64,000 bases of DNA from an uncultured Rikenellaceae bacterium (lineage in GTDB: Bacteria; Bacteroidota; Bacteroidia; Bacteroidales; Rikenellaceae). The stretch covers positions 124,001 through 188,000 of the forward strand of contig CAMQVY010000002.1 of the NCBI GenBank assembly GCA_947038405.1. The letters are read 5' to 3'. A program made the translations under genes and the position numbers. Shown here in pieces: positions 1 to 9,879 of this stretch. Positions within the stretch are counted from its first letter, which is position 1. Each line of letters starts with the position of its first letter. The notes beneath the pieces are model-generated. The model had not been told where the DNA came from. It made no database searches and saw only the letters and a list, made by a program, of their open reading frames with translations.

Positions 1-1311
1 CAAGATCTGCTGCATTTCGATTTTAGATGGGTCCACAAATTCACACAATGCCAAATCTTCTTCGATTACCTCATAAATTCCGAGGTTTTCCATTTTATCG
101 ATATCATTGGCAATGATTGCTTTAATAAGGTAAACAGGATATATATCCATTGGTAAATATTTCTCGTACAATCCCGAAAGGATGAACGGACGCTCTCCAC
201 CATTTAAGTTTGTATCAAGTGCATACTTTTTAGAAGGCATCAACCAAGAGAAGTATGTACGCGACACAGAGAATTTTTGTAAACGTGGCATAGCCCAACC
301 AAATAGTTCATAGTTATCCCCTTCAGGAATAACAGAGATTTGATTAGAGTAAGGAGCGAAGTAACCTGATTTAGATACTGATTTACCAGATAATGGGTTA
401 CCATTAATGATACGCACATTCTGTTGTTTACAACTCTTATCATTAACAATGCTCTCAATTGCAGCACCAGTAATAATAGATACGTACTTAGGCTCTATCA
501 ATTCGCTACCAGCGATAGCGATTTTTTTAGACATATCCACCTTACCTGTTGAGAAGAATTTTCCCAAGATAGCAAGATTTTGAATATCAATTGTCCAAAC
601 TACTTCACCTTTATTGATAGGATCAATATTATGAATTTGAACACCTACATTACCAGCAGGATGAGCACCAGCGAATGTATGTTTTTCTACACCATTCAAC
701 TCATTGAAAGCAGCTTCATTTCCCTGTAATAGAGAAAGGTGTACTTTACCTTCGGTTAATTTCTTCAGAACGTCAATACCTTTTTGGATATTTTTGTTCT
801 GACCTTCAAGAATAAAGTTCAAATCAGCAGCAAGAGGTGCAGTCTCGAAGCTAGATACGAATATTGCTTTAGGCATATCCGACATACTAGCGATCACACC
901 AAATGGGCGTTGAATCATCATTGGCCACAATCCACTATTCAATATAGTGTCAATCACCTCTTGTCTCGAAGCTTTAGCCAAATCTTGAATTTCAAATTGC
1001 TTATACTCTTGATTTACATCAGGAGTAACGACAATTTCTAAAATTTTACGTTTATCGCCTCTGTTCACGGCGTCCACGACTCCAGAAACAGGAGAGACAA
1101 AGAGCACCTCAGGATTGTTCTTATCAAAGAACAATGGGGTTCCAGCCATTACGACATCTCCAACTTTGACAAGCAGTTTAGGAGTCACTCCGATATAGTC
1201 GGAAGGGACAACCGCATAATGAGCCGCCATAGGGAGCTTACTAAGCGTTTTTTCTGCTGCGCCAAGGAGTTGAATATCAAGCCCTCTCTTCAGTTTAATA
1301 ATGTTAGACAT
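1..1311 (-). CDS. nqrA: Na+-translocating NADH:quinone oxidoreductase subunit A, 3' end cut by window
   Basis: NqrA is the soluble, membrane-associated subunit of the Na+-NQR respiratory complex, which oxidises NADH, reduces quinone and pumps Na+. Reading the minus strand from the ATG at 1311 gives 437 open codons to the window edge. The product begins MSNIIKLKRGLDIQLLGAA, followed by AAHYAVVPSDYIGVTPKLLV and the glycine-rich AGTPLFFDK region, as in the RnfC/NqrA fold. The family is about 450 residues, so only the last ten or so are missing. The remaining nqr genes would lie beyond base 1. The frame is clean apart from the window cut. A promoter-like -7 box lies 51 bases upstream. The family call rests on the N-terminal and central sequence and is firm. 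Confidence 0.93.
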   Translation of the reverse strand, partial: MSNIIKLKRGLDIQLLGAAEKTLSKLPMAAHYAVVPSDYIGVTPKLLVKVGDVVMAGTPLFFDKNNPEVLFVSPVSGVVDAVNRGDKRKILEIVVTPDVNQEYKQFEIQDLAKASRQEVIDTILNSGLWPMMIQRPFGVIASMSDMPKAIFVSSFETAPLAADLNFILEGQNKNIQKGIDVLKKLTEGKVHLSLLQGNEAAFNELNGVEKHTFAGAHPAGNVGVQIHNIDPINKGEVVWTIDIQNLAILGKFFSTGKVDMSKKIAIAGSELIEPKYVSIITGAAIESIVNDKSCKQQNVRIINGNPLSGKSVSKSGYFAPYSNQISVIPEGDNYELFGWAMPRLQKFSVSRTYFSWLMPSKKYALDTNLNGGERPFILSGLYEKYLPMDIYPVYLIKAIIANDIDKMENLGIYEVIEEDLALCEFVDPSKIEMQQIL

Positions 1312-1361
1312 TAGTTTTATTATTTATGTTTTGATTAAATATTATATTATAAAAATCGCTA

Positions 1362-1398
1362 CAAATTTACGTTTATTTTTTTGATTGTTATTCAAAAA
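1362..1398 (-). promoter_or_regulatory. Probable nqrA promoter
   Basis: On the minus strand a TAAATTTG box (1362-1369) matches the Bacteroidetes -7 consensus TAnnTTTG. A TTTTTG (1393-1398) lies 23 bases upstream as a -33 candidate, slightly further than the usual 19-21. The predicted start site leaves a leader of about 45 nt before the nqrA ATG. Confidence 0.5.
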
Positions 1399-1445
1399 AC
1401 AGTGTTTTTTTTCACAGATCTACTAAATTAAATCAAATAAATAAC

Positions 1446-1531
1446 ATAAAACGAAGTTTTGAGGTAGATTTGATAGAACTGATTGCCTATTCGGCACTCT
1501 CTATCAAATCTACCTCAAAACTTCGTTTTAT
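1446..1531. terminator. Perfect 32-bp inverted repeat between the ATPase gene and nqrA
   Basis: Arms 1446-1477 and 1500-1531 are perfectly complementary over 32 bp around a 22-base loop. The right arm ends 16 bases past the ATPase stop codon, so the hairpin is placed to terminate or protect that transcript. There is no clear U tract directly after it. The outer part of each arm contains AAAACGAAGTTTT, a sequence that recurs in other spacers of the window, so the hairpin may be built from a dispersed repeat. Confidence 0.6.
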
Positions 1532-1547
1532 AGGTTACTCTTGCGCT

Positions 1548-4115
1548 CTATTTTTTGAAGAAACGATATACTTCACCAGCAATAAATACTAGAGACGTAC
1601 CACCAATCACCATGAACCATTCATTTAACGATAGTGGGTTAACTCTGAACAATCTGCCACCAAATGAGACAATAACAATCTGACCTACAAGGATTACCAA
1701 AAGAATTACTAAAAACCACTTAGCATCTTTTAGTTTACTACACGCTAATTCTTTAGTTCCATACGCTTTAGCATTAAACATATTCCAGAACTGAAACATT
1801 ACGAATATAGAGAAGAATATAGCAGAGAAATGTGCTAACTCTTCGCCTTCTAAATTCTGTCCATATCCGAAGAATACAGATAGAAGCACTATTACAAATA
1901 CAGATCCAACTCCAACGATTGATCTCATCATTGACTTTGTAATAATAAAATCAGTCGGTTTTCTAGGCTTATCCTTCATAACCAAAGGGTTTGGAGGAAG
2001 CGAAGCTAAAGCCATTGCAGCAAACGTATCCATTATTATATTGACCCAAAGAATCTGAGTCACAGTTAATGGCATTTCCGATCCGAATATAGATCCAAAG
2101 AATACAACAATTAGTGCAGTAAAGTTAATTGTAAGTTGGAATAGTACGAATCTTTGAATATTAACGTAAAGAGATCTTCCCCACATAATCGCCGTAACGA
2201 TACTTGCGAATGAGTCATCAAGTAGCGTTATATCACTAGCCTCTTTAGCAACAGAAGTTCCCGATCCCATTGACAATCCCACTTGAGCATAGTTAAGCGC
2301 AGGCGCATCATTTGTACCATCACCCGTTACAGCAACCACTTCACCTTTTTTCTGAAGTAACTTAACTAGACGTTGTTTATCAAGCGGTCTTGCTCTAGAC
2401 ATAATCTTTAGATCACCAACTCTTTCAAGCAGCTCTTCATCAGACATTAGACCAAACTCGACACCTGTTATTTCATTTCTATCACCATCAACATCGTCAC
2501 TCCACAATCCCACTTGACGAGCAATCTCTCTTGCAGTAATCGATGTATCACCAGTAACCATTTTAATGTTTATACCCGCGTTAATACAGTTTTGCACCGC
2601 TTCAGGAACATCTAATCTAACAGGATCCGATATTGCAGCAACAGCAAAAAACTCTAATGTTTTAGACTCTATTGCCTCTTCACAAGTAGTAGCATTAGTG
2701 TGACACATTGCGAAACCAAGAGTACGCATTGCCTTACCTTGGAATGTTCTTAAAGTCTCTTCAATCTCTGATTGATTTCCATCCTCTTTAGCTAGGGCTC
2801 TAACAATCTCTGGCGCACCTTTTACAAATAGAATATTATCTGTTTCACCTTTAATCAAAGTTGCCATATACTTACGCTCTGTAGTAAATGTCATTTGATC
2901 TACAACCACAGCTTTCTCTCTATTTTCAGCGTAATCTACACCTAAATCTTTCAACCAAAGGAGCAATGCACCTTCCGTAGGATTACCAATTACTGCCCCC
3001 TCTTTATCAACAAAAGCAGTTGAATTTACCGAGATTGCACTATTAATTAACTCTTGAGAATAGCTATTATACCCTTTCATTTCGTACACCCTCATCTGAT
3101 TTTGAGTAAGAGTACCCGTCTTATCAGTACAAATAACAGTAACCGCTCCCATAGTTTCGCAAGCGTGCATCTTACGTACAAGGTTATTAGTTTTAAGCAT
3201 ACGACGCATACTCATTGCAAGACTAAGCGTAATACTCATAGGCAATCCTTCAGGAATAGCCATTACCATCAAAGCAACCGAGATCATAAAGTACTCCAAA
3301 ACGGTTTTAGAGATATGCAACCAATCGTCCGTCATTAAATCTTTAGTAAAGAACAAGCCTTTGATAATCAACACTAAAAATATAAGTATAGATAGAGCCG
3401 TACCGATTTTACCGATAATAACAGATAATTTATCTAGTTGTTTATTTAGAGGTGTTTTCTCTTCAGTAGAAATTGTACTCTGCTCAGCCACTTTACCAAA
3501 CTCTGTATTATCACCGACAGTCATCACCTCCATAATAGCGTGCCCCTCTATAACAGAAGTTCCACGCATAACCATATTAGATGGGTAAGTTGCTTCGTCG
3601 TCAAATAACTTTTCGTCAATAGTTTTTGATATCATTGGCTCACCCGTCAAAGTAGACTCATTAATGTGTAGAGACACAGCCTCAAGTAGCACGCCATCGG
3701 CAGCAACTTCCTCTCCACTTTCCAACACAACAATATCACCCACAACAACATCTCGTCTAGGAATAGTCATAATATCACCATCACGAATTACCGTTATCGC
3801 AACTTCATCATTTACGGTATTAAGTATATCGAATCTACGCTTCGCATCATATTCAAACCAAAACGCGACACCCGTAGCAAGGAATATCGCACTAAAAATT
3901 CCGATAGTCTCCAAATACTCTCCATCAATAATTGCGATTACAAGCGACAAGCAAGCTGCGACAATTAGGACTTTAATAATTGGGTCATTAAACTTCTCAA
4001 TAAAGAGCTGCCATACAGACTCTTTTTTCACTGGAGTAATAACATTATCCCCATGAGTTTCTCTACTTTTAAGTACCTCCTCGGCACTTAAACCATTTAA
4101 CTTATTGTCCACCAT
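1548..4115 (-). CDS. Calcium-type P-type ATPase (P2B-like)
   Basis: This 855-residue cation pump uses ATP through a phospho-aspartate intermediate to move a cation, most likely Ca2+, out of the cytoplasm. The phosphorylation motif CTDKTGTLT has its Asp at about residue 331. PEGLP, typical of transmembrane helix 4 in Ca2+ pumps, lies shortly before it, and the hinge motif GDGTNDAPAL is near residue 600. The actuator loop reads LTGEP rather than the textbook TGES; the key Glu is kept. An N-terminal cation-ATPase domain and a C-terminal six-helix block are both present, so length is complete. It starts 15 bases after the rodA stop and is probably co-transcribed with the rod-shape operon. Ca2+ specificity is inferred from family resemblance. 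Confidence 0.9.
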   Translation of the reverse strand: MVDNKLNGLSAEEVLKSRETHGDNVITPVKKESVWQLFIEKFNDPIIKVLIVAACLSLVIAIIDGEYLETIGIFSAIFLATGVAFWFEYDAKRRFDILNTVNDEVAITVIRDGDIMTIPRRDVVVGDIVVLESGEEVAADGVLLEAVSLHINESTLTGEPMISKTIDEKLFDDEATYPSNMVMRGTSVIEGHAIMEVMTVGDNTEFGKVAEQSTISTEEKTPLNKQLDKLSVIIGKIGTALSILIFLVLIIKGLFFTKDLMTDDWLHISKTVLEYFMISVALMVMAIPEGLPMSITLSLAMSMRRMLKTNNLVRKMHACETMGAVTVICTDKTGTLTQNQMRVYEMKGYNSYSQELINSAISVNSTAFVDKEGAVIGNPTEGALLLWLKDLGVDYAENREKAVVVDQMTFTTERKYMATLIKGETDNILFVKGAPEIVRALAKEDGNQSEIEETLRTFQGKAMRTLGFAMCHTNATTCEEAIESKTLEFFAVAAISDPVRLDVPEAVQNCINAGINIKMVTGDTSITAREIARQVGLWSDDVDGDRNEITGVEFGLMSDEELLERVGDLKIMSRARPLDKQRLVKLLQKKGEVVAVTGDGTNDAPALNYAQVGLSMGSGTSVAKEASDITLLDDSFASIVTAIMWGRSLYVNIQRFVLFQLTINFTALIVVFFGSIFGSEMPLTVTQILWVNIIMDTFAAMALASLPPNPLVMKDKPRKPTDFIITKSMMRSIVGVGSVFVIVLLSVFFGYGQNLEGEELAHFSAIFFSIFVMFQFWNMFNAKAYGTKELACSKLKDAKWFLVILLVILVGQIVIVSFGGRLFRVNPLSLNEWFMVIGGTSLVFIAGEVYRFFKK

Positions 4116-4130
4116 ATTATATTAAATTTA

Positions 4131-5567
4131 TTAATTTTGCGATTCACGTTTTGTTAAGTCCATTTTAATTGCAATAAAAAGCAGTATTGTAAACGCTACT
4201 AGAGAAGATCCCCCGTAGCTAAAAAACGGCAAAGGTATTCCGATTACTGGCATTAATCCAATTGTCATTCCAATATTTATAAATATATGAAAAAATAGAA
4301 TTGAGGCTACCGAGTAACAATATATCCTACCAAAAGGGTCAAGTTGCCTCTCCCCCATCTTCATCAATCTTATAATTAATATACAGAAAAGTGCTAATAC
4401 TGTCATAGTACCAATAAACCCCCACTCTTCACCGACAGTACAAAAAATAAAATCCGTACTTTGTTCAGGGACAAATTTATATTTAGTCTGCGTACCTTCT
4501 AAAAATCCCTTACCCCAGACCCCACCAGATCCGATTGCTATTTTAGATTGGTTTACATTATATCCCCAACCTCTAAGATCATTTTCGATACCTAATAAAT
4601 CGAGTATTCGTTTCTGTTGGTGCATTTGCACTACATTTTCAAATAGGTAATCTATCGCCGCCACAAAGATAATAGAGCTAAATAACAAAACAATAAATAG
4701 TGATATATTTCTAAATCTATATCTGTAAGCGTACATAGCAACGAGTGCCATAGATAATAGTATTGATACTTCAAGTGCAGTAACCATAGATATAGCACTA
4801 TCTAAACATATACTACTTATAAAGAAAGTAACCAAAGAAATGAGTAATACATATGCTAAATAGATTATTTTCGCTCTCCACTCTCCATTCATAATCCCTT
4901 CAGAAACTACACAGAACAAGAGTATTAGAATTATCATACTGACAGGAGTTATAAGGAATGACATAATAAATAGAGTAACTATTAAAGCAACAGCCACATA
5001 TATATATCCAGTAAAACCCTCTCTGTATAGCACGATAAGGAATGAAGTGTATACAATAGCCGATCCCATATCATTCTGCAACACAACAATAAGAAAAGGC
5101 AATCCTAATATCATAGCGACTCTAAAAAAGTCAGATAATTTATTAAAGCTAAATCCATAATAGCTCATATATCGTGCAATTGCGAGTGCAGTTGTAACCT
5201 TAGCTAATTCGGTAGGTTGAAAACCAACAGGACCAATCATAATCCACGATTTTGCGCCATTAACCTCTACACCAAAAAGCAGTACAGCGATTAGTAACAT
5301 TATCGAGAATCCATATAGAGGGTATGCGAATATGTGGTAATATCGGCTATCAACAAGAAGTATTACCATAGCGACAACAGCACACACACCCATCCACACC
5401 ACCTGCATACCAGATCTTTGACTAAGATCTAATATTCCACTCTGTGTGTCATCATAAACAGAGGCATAAATATTAAGCCACCCCATAAAAACGAGGAGTA
5501 CATATACAAGGATTGTTATCCAATCAATGCTACCTAATAATGTAGAGTTATCCCTTCTATTCATCAT
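4131..5567 (-). CDS. rodA: Rod-shape SEDS glycosyltransferase RodA
   Basis: RodA is the SEDS-family peptidoglycan polymerase that works with PBP2 and the MreBCD complex in side-wall growth. The 478-residue protein is almost wholly hydrophobic with ten or more membrane segments. SEDS signatures are visible: VGPVGFQPTELAKVTTAL in the middle, the loop GYNVNQSKIAIGSGGVWGKG, and LPFFSYGGSS near the C-terminus. It is longer than E. coli RodA (370) because of additional hydrophobic segments between about residues 190 and 300, as is common in Bacteroidetes. Its start overlaps the end of mrdA by 11 bases, indicating translational coupling. The partner PBP2 directly upstream supports RodA over FtsW. 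Confidence 0.93.
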   Translation of the reverse strand: MMNRRDNSTLLGSIDWITILVYVLLVFMGWLNIYASVYDDTQSGILDLSQRSGMQVVWMGVCAVVAMVILLVDSRYYHIFAYPLYGFSIMLLIAVLLFGVEVNGAKSWIMIGPVGFQPTELAKVTTALAIARYMSYYGFSFNKLSDFFRVAMILGLPFLIVVLQNDMGSAIVYTSFLIVLYREGFTGYIYVAVALIVTLFIMSFLITPVSMIILILLFCVVSEGIMNGEWRAKIIYLAYVLLISLVTFFISSICLDSAISMVTALEVSILLSMALVAMYAYRYRFRNISLFIVLLFSSIIFVAAIDYLFENVVQMHQQKRILDLLGIENDLRGWGYNVNQSKIAIGSGGVWGKGFLEGTQTKYKFVPEQSTDFIFCTVGEEWGFIGTMTVLALFCILIIRLMKMGERQLDPFGRIYCYSVASILFFHIFINIGMTIGLMPVIGIPLPFFSYGGSSLVAFTILLFIAIKMDLTKRESQN

Positions 5568-7374
5568 ATACAGAGTAGTCTATTTTCTGCCCTTTAACAT
5601 ACTCAATAAGAGGCAATCTACTAGAGCTAATTGAGTCATTTAAGTATTTTTCTACTATAAGGCTAGCAACAGGGGCTGCAATTCGTGCTCCAAACCCACC
5701 ATTTTCCACATAAACCGACACTGCAATTTTAGGGTTATCTTTTGGTGCAAAACACATAAATGTCGAGTGATCCTCACCTCTAGGATTCTGCGCTGTACCT
5801 GTTTTCCCACAAACATCAAGACCTGGAATATAAGCGACTCTAGCCGTTCCTTGATTTTTGTGTACAGCATCAAACATCCCTTGTACAATTGGGTTAAAAT
5901 GCTTATCATCGACTAATGTGTTGTGTTTTTCATAAAACCTGGCATCAATAGAGTCTCTATCATGTATTCTACTCACTACGTGAGGTGTAAAGTAGTGACC
6001 TCTATTTGCTATAATAGCAGCAAGATTTGCCATTTGCAGCGGAGTACATCCAAGTTCCCCTTGCCCAATCGACAATGAAATTACAGTTAAAGAGTTCCAA
6101 CGCCCGTCATAATATTTGTTATAGAAGTCAGCAGCAGGTACATATCCCTTTAGCTCACCATTGAAGTCACTATTAAGTCCTACACCGAATCCGAAACTTT
6201 TAACATATTCACTCCATACATCTAACCCTTTCTTGACACTACCGTACTTTCTATTATCAATAATGTCTCTCATTACGTAACAAAAATATGCGTTACAAGA
6301 AGTTCTAACTGCATAATCTAAATCAACAGGAGATATATGGTTATGACACTTCACCCCACGTCCAACCGTATATCCACCAATACAAGGATATTTAGTGCTA
6401 GGAGTCAATACCCCTTCTTGGAGTCCTATCAAACCATTAACTATTTTAAATATAGATCCTGGCGGGTATCTGGCCATAACAGCCCTATTGAATAGCGGTC
6501 TACGTTTATTATTGAGCAAATCCATATAATTATTCCCACGCTGTCTACCAACGAGTTCATCAGGATCATATGTTGGTGTATTCACCATCATAAGTATCTC
6601 CCCAGTGGCAGGTTCAATAGCGACAATACTACCAATTTTACCCTCTAATAATTCCTCACCGAACTTTTGCAATTCAGCATCGATAGAGCACGTTATACTA
6701 GTTCCTGACTTCGGTAGAGTATCATATGCCCCTTCCGCATACGATCCCTTAGACACACCGTGCACATCAACCATATTAATCTTGACCCCTTTTTCACCTC
6801 TCAACACCTCTTCGTAAGCACTTTCGACACCACTCATCCCGATATAGTCACCACTACGGTAGTAGTTGTTGTTATTTATAATTCTGTCATTAACCTCACC
6901 AACATAACCGAGCATATTTCCTGCTATTTTTTGAGGATAAGATCTAATAGTTCTGTATATAGTATAGAAGCCCTTTATATTCAGCTCATCAAGTCTTAAT
7001 TTCTCCTCTTTGGTAAGTTGTTTTATAATTACAGATGGTCTTCTTCTTGAGTATCTAACAGCTTTCTTAAACTCTTTCACGAGTTTTTCTCGAGATACAC
7101 CGATAAGCGTAGCCATTTTGAGAGTATCAAAAGGCTCTACATCAATAGGTATAGCCATTAAATCGTAAGACTCTTTACTTTGCACAATGTATTGTCCATT
7201 TCGGTCAAATACCTCACCACGAGGAGGGTACAACATCTCATACCTCATCACATTGCTAGCAGACTCACGTTTATATCTATTATCAATCACTTGTAAATAA
7301 AGCAGTCTAATCCCCATAATCGCAAAAGCTACGATTATGAATATTTGTAAAACTTTAATTCTAAAATTATTCAT
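5557..7374 (-). CDS. mrdA: Penicillin-binding protein 2, cell elongation transpeptidase
   Basis: PBP2 crosslinks peptidoglycan during elongation as the partner of RodA. The 605-residue protein has one N-terminal membrane helix (about residues 7-27), a dimerisation region, and a class B transpeptidase domain. All three active-site motifs are present: PGSIFK (SxxK), TSCNAYF (SxN) and CGKTGTAQ (KTG). It lies two bases after mreD and overlaps rodA by 11 bases. PBP2 rather than FtsI is chosen because of the mreBCD/rodA context. Length and motifs are complete and nothing looks damaged. Confidence 0.95.
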   Translation of the reverse strand: MNNFRIKVLQIFIIVAFAIMGIRLLYLQVIDNRYKRESASNVMRYEMLYPPRGEVFDRNGQYIVQSKESYDLMAIPIDVEPFDTLKMATLIGVSREKLVKEFKKAVRYSRRRPSVIIKQLTKEEKLRLDELNIKGFYTIYRTIRSYPQKIAGNMLGYVGEVNDRIINNNNYYRSGDYIGMSGVESAYEEVLRGEKGVKINMVDVHGVSKGSYAEGAYDTLPKSGTSITCSIDAELQKFGEELLEGKIGSIVAIEPATGEILMMVNTPTYDPDELVGRQRGNNYMDLLNNKRRPLFNRAVMARYPPGSIFKIVNGLIGLQEGVLTPSTKYPCIGGYTVGRGVKCHNHISPVDLDYAVRTSCNAYFCYVMRDIIDNRKYGSVKKGLDVWSEYVKSFGFGVGLNSDFNGELKGYVPAADFYNKYYDGRWNSLTVISLSIGQGELGCTPLQMANLAAIIANRGHYFTPHVVSRIHDRDSIDARFYEKHNTLVDDKHFNPIVQGMFDAVHKNQGTARVAYIPGLDVCGKTGTAQNPRGEDHSTFMCFAPKDNPKIAVSVYVENGGFGARIAAPVASLIVEKYLNDSISSSRLPLIEYVKGQKIDYSVYDE

Positions 7375-7376
7375 TA

Positions 7377-7895
7377 CTACAAGCGTAATATAGGTTTATG
7401 TTGAAAAGCGATTGAGACAAAAAATAGTAATAAAACAGATATTAATGTACTACAAATAATCTGCAATACAGTTAAATACATATACTGAAAAGATAATGTC
7501 TCTAAAGAGAAGAATATAATGCAATGTATCAGACAAAACAGTGTAATATACCTCACCATTTTGACAAATCCGAGTCTTTTAATGCTCGGCACACCACCAT
7601 CATTCAATATCTCTTTCCCGACCGTAAGTTCTAAAATAAAAGATCTAGTATATGCAGTAAATAGTGATGCAATAGTATTAATCCCCATAGTTAGCATAGA
7701 GACGTCCATCGTTACCCCCATCACGAATCCTAGTAATAGAACATATATACTAGCTAATTCCATCGGCAATAGTGCAACGAAAGCCACATATACAAATGGG
7801 CTAGTATATATATTCAAATCTAAGTTATTGAATAACAATACTTGCAATAATATAATGACTAAAAATAGCAAACCGTATTTTAGAGCGTAATACAT
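7377..7895 (-). CDS. mreD: Rod shape-determining protein MreD
   Basis: MreD is a small inner-membrane protein of the elongasome. This 172-residue product has about five hydrophobic segments and little else. Such proteins diverge fast, so the assignment rests on size, topology and position between mreC (three bases upstream) and mrdA (two bases downstream). The order mreB-mreC-mreD-mrdA-rodA is classic. The segment VLLLGFVMGVTMDVS near the middle resembles the conserved MreD region. Confidence 0.85.
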   Translation of the reverse strand: MYYALKYGLLFLVIILLQVLLFNNLDLNIYTSPFVYVAFVALLPMELASIYVLLLGFVMGVTMDVSMLTMGINTIASLFTAYTRSFILELTVGKEILNDGGVPSIKRLGFVKMVRYITLFCLIHCIIFFSLETLSFQYMYLTVLQIICSTLISVLLLFFVSIAFQHKPILRL

Positions 7896-7898
7896 AAT

Positions 7899-8726
7899 TT
7901 AGATATTGTTATATTTCTCTTCTAGTGTTTTTTTCTCCACTAGGTTATTATTTTTTATGATAAGTACTTTATTGACAGCAGACATATGCGCAAAAAGTTT
8001 AACCTTCACATCATAAAGCATTGATTCATTGATTTCAAAACTCTCAACACTACCTATCATCACCCCAGGAGGATAAATAGACGAGAAGCTAGTGGTATAT
8101 ATTGTATCACCACGATTGATCTCAGCGTATTTAGGTATATCAGAAAGCATAATATTTTCATGGCTCACACCATCCCAATAAATTGGTCCATACCAATCTG
8201 AGTTACCGATTCGTCCACTACTTTTGAAATCGATATTTAGAATTGATATTCCGAGTGCAAAAGTTTCACTACACTCAATAACATATCCCACAACAAAGCC
8301 CTCAATAGAAACAATAGCCATATCGACCTCAATTCCATCTTTAGTACCTTTATCTATTGTAATATAGTTTCGTTGTCTTGCTATTGTATTATTGACAATA
8401 GTCGCGCTTGCATAAACATACTCCAAGCTATCTATTTTCACATCAATCGTATCGAAATTTTGGATCATAACTCGATTTTGTTCGAGTTGATTCTTGAGGT
8501 TAATAATTTCGGCTTCAAGTATGTCATTTTCATTTTTGAGGTTAAAATATGATACTACACTAGAAGAGTATCCATAAAACTCAGCAACGACACTATTAGA
8601 TAGTGGGAGCAGATTTGCTTTTGTGTAACTACTGCTATTAGTATAGAAATGCAGTGCTGTTACCTCCAAAATTATGAAGAGCAACAGCACATATACTTTT
8701 TTTACAAATAGAATGAATCTATACAT
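7899..8726 (-). CDS. mreC: Rod shape-determining protein MreC
   Basis: MreC is the periplasmic scaffold protein of the elongasome and binds PBP2. The 275-residue product has an N-terminal membrane anchor (about 9-27), a predicted coiled coil (about 60-95, rich in N, E, L and K), then the beta-rich MreC core with NYITIDKGTKDGIEVDMAIV and GYVIECS. It ends with a Lys/Glu-rich tail. It lies 18 bases after mreB and three before mreD. Length is usual for Bacteroidetes. Confidence 0.92.
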   Translation of the reverse strand: MYRFILFVKKVYVLLLFIILEVTALHFYTNSSSYTKANLLPLSNSVVAEFYGYSSSVVSYFNLKNENDILEAEIINLKNQLEQNRVMIQNFDTIDVKIDSLEYVYASATIVNNTIARQRNYITIDKGTKDGIEVDMAIVSIEGFVVGYVIECSETFALGISILNIDFKSSGRIGNSDWYGPIYWDGVSHENIMLSDIPKYAEINRGDTIYTTSFSSIYPPGVMIGSVESFEINESMLYDVKVKLFAHMSAVNKVLIIKNNNLVEKKTLEEKYNNI

Positions 8727-8744
8727 TATTTATATCATGAGAGA

Positions 8745-9770
8745 TTAGATCTTCTGAATAAGAAATGAGAATTTACTAATATTTTTAAGAGCAATTCCCG
8801 TTCCACGAGCAACAGCTCTCAAAGGATCATCAACAATAACAAACGGTATATTTGTCTTCTCACTAAAACGTTTATCAAGACCTTTAATTAGTGCACCACC
8901 ACCCGCTAGGTATATACCATTTTTACAAATATCAGCATATAATTCAGGCGGTACCATTTCAAGTACTTTCATAATTGTAGCATCAATTTTAACAAGAGAT
9001 TTCTCCAAAGAGTAAGCAATCTCACGATACGACAATGTAATATGAGAAGGCAACGAAGTCAATATATTAGGACCTGTAACTTTAAAATCCTCAGGCTCTT
9101 CGTCTAACTCAGAGACAGCAGAACCGACTGCAATTTTAATATTTTCAGCCGTACGTTCACCGATTCTTATATTATGTTGTTGTCTCACATAGCTTTGAAT
9201 ATCTTCAGTAAATATATCTCCTGCAATATTTATACTTTCGCTACACACAATACCTCCTAACGAGATACAAGCAACTTCAGTAGTACCACCACCGATATCA
9301 ATAATCATGTGACCTTCAGGTGCTTCGACATCAAGTCCTGCACCGAGAGCAGCAGCCATTGGTTCATAAATCATATAAACGTCACGTCCACCTGCTTTTT
9401 CAGCAGAGTCGGTAACCGCTCTAATCTCTACATTTGTTGAACCAGAAGGTATACATATAACCATTTTAAGAGAAGGGCTAAATATATGCCCGCTCATATT
9501 TACCTTTTTAATCATACCACGTAACATAAGTTCTGCAGCAGTAAAATCTGCAATAACTCCATCTTTCAGAGGTCTAATTGTTTTAATATTCTGGTGTGTC
9601 TTTCCGTGCATTTGCCTCGCTTTTTGACCAATAGCAACAACTTTATTGGTATGAAAATCGAGAGCTACAATAGACGGTTCGTCCACTACAACTTTTCCGT
9701 TGTGAATAATAATTGTATTTGCAGTACCAAGATCAATAGCAAGTTCCTGCGTTAATGAAAAAAATCCCAT
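8745..9770 (-). CDS. mreB: Actin-like cell-shape protein MreB
   Basis: MreB forms membrane-bound antiparallel filaments that orient side-wall synthesis. The 341-residue protein carries the actin-fold nucleotide motifs: phosphate 1 DLGTANTIIIHNGK at the N-terminus, phosphate 2 IDIGGGTTEVA near residue 157, and the adenosine motif LAGGGALIKGL near residue 286. The short N-terminal stretch MGFFSLTQELAID replaces an amphipathic helix. It is the first gene of the rod-shape cluster, 109 bases after purH, as in many Bacteroidetes. Confidence 0.97.
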   Translation of the reverse strand: MGFFSLTQELAIDLGTANTIIIHNGKVVVDEPSIVALDFHTNKVVAIGQKARQMHGKTHQNIKTIRPLKDGVIADFTAAELMLRGMIKKVNMSGHIFSPSLKMVICIPSGSTNVEIRAVTDSAEKAGGRDVYMIYEPMAAALGAGLDVEAPEGHMIIDIGGGTTEVACISLGGIVCSESINIAGDIFTEDIQSYVRQQHNIRIGERTAENIKIAVGSAVSELDEEPEDFKVTGPNILTSLPSHITLSYREIAYSLEKSLVKIDATIMKVLEMVPPELYADICKNGIYLAGGGALIKGLDKRFSEKTNIPFVIVDDPLRAVARGTGIALKNISKFSFLIQKI

Positions 9771-9879
9771 AAATTATATAAAATAATTATATCTAGTGTA
9801 AATTCACATATTACGTTGTACCACCACCTCTAAATATAATTTTCAACAAATATTTTGAGTATTTACAACAACTTTATTT

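Noticed and set aside
6605-6999. ORFs opposite mrdA (and similar ones opposite other genes)
   Set aside because: They lie wholly antisense to well-supported genes and have no family resemblance or start signals.
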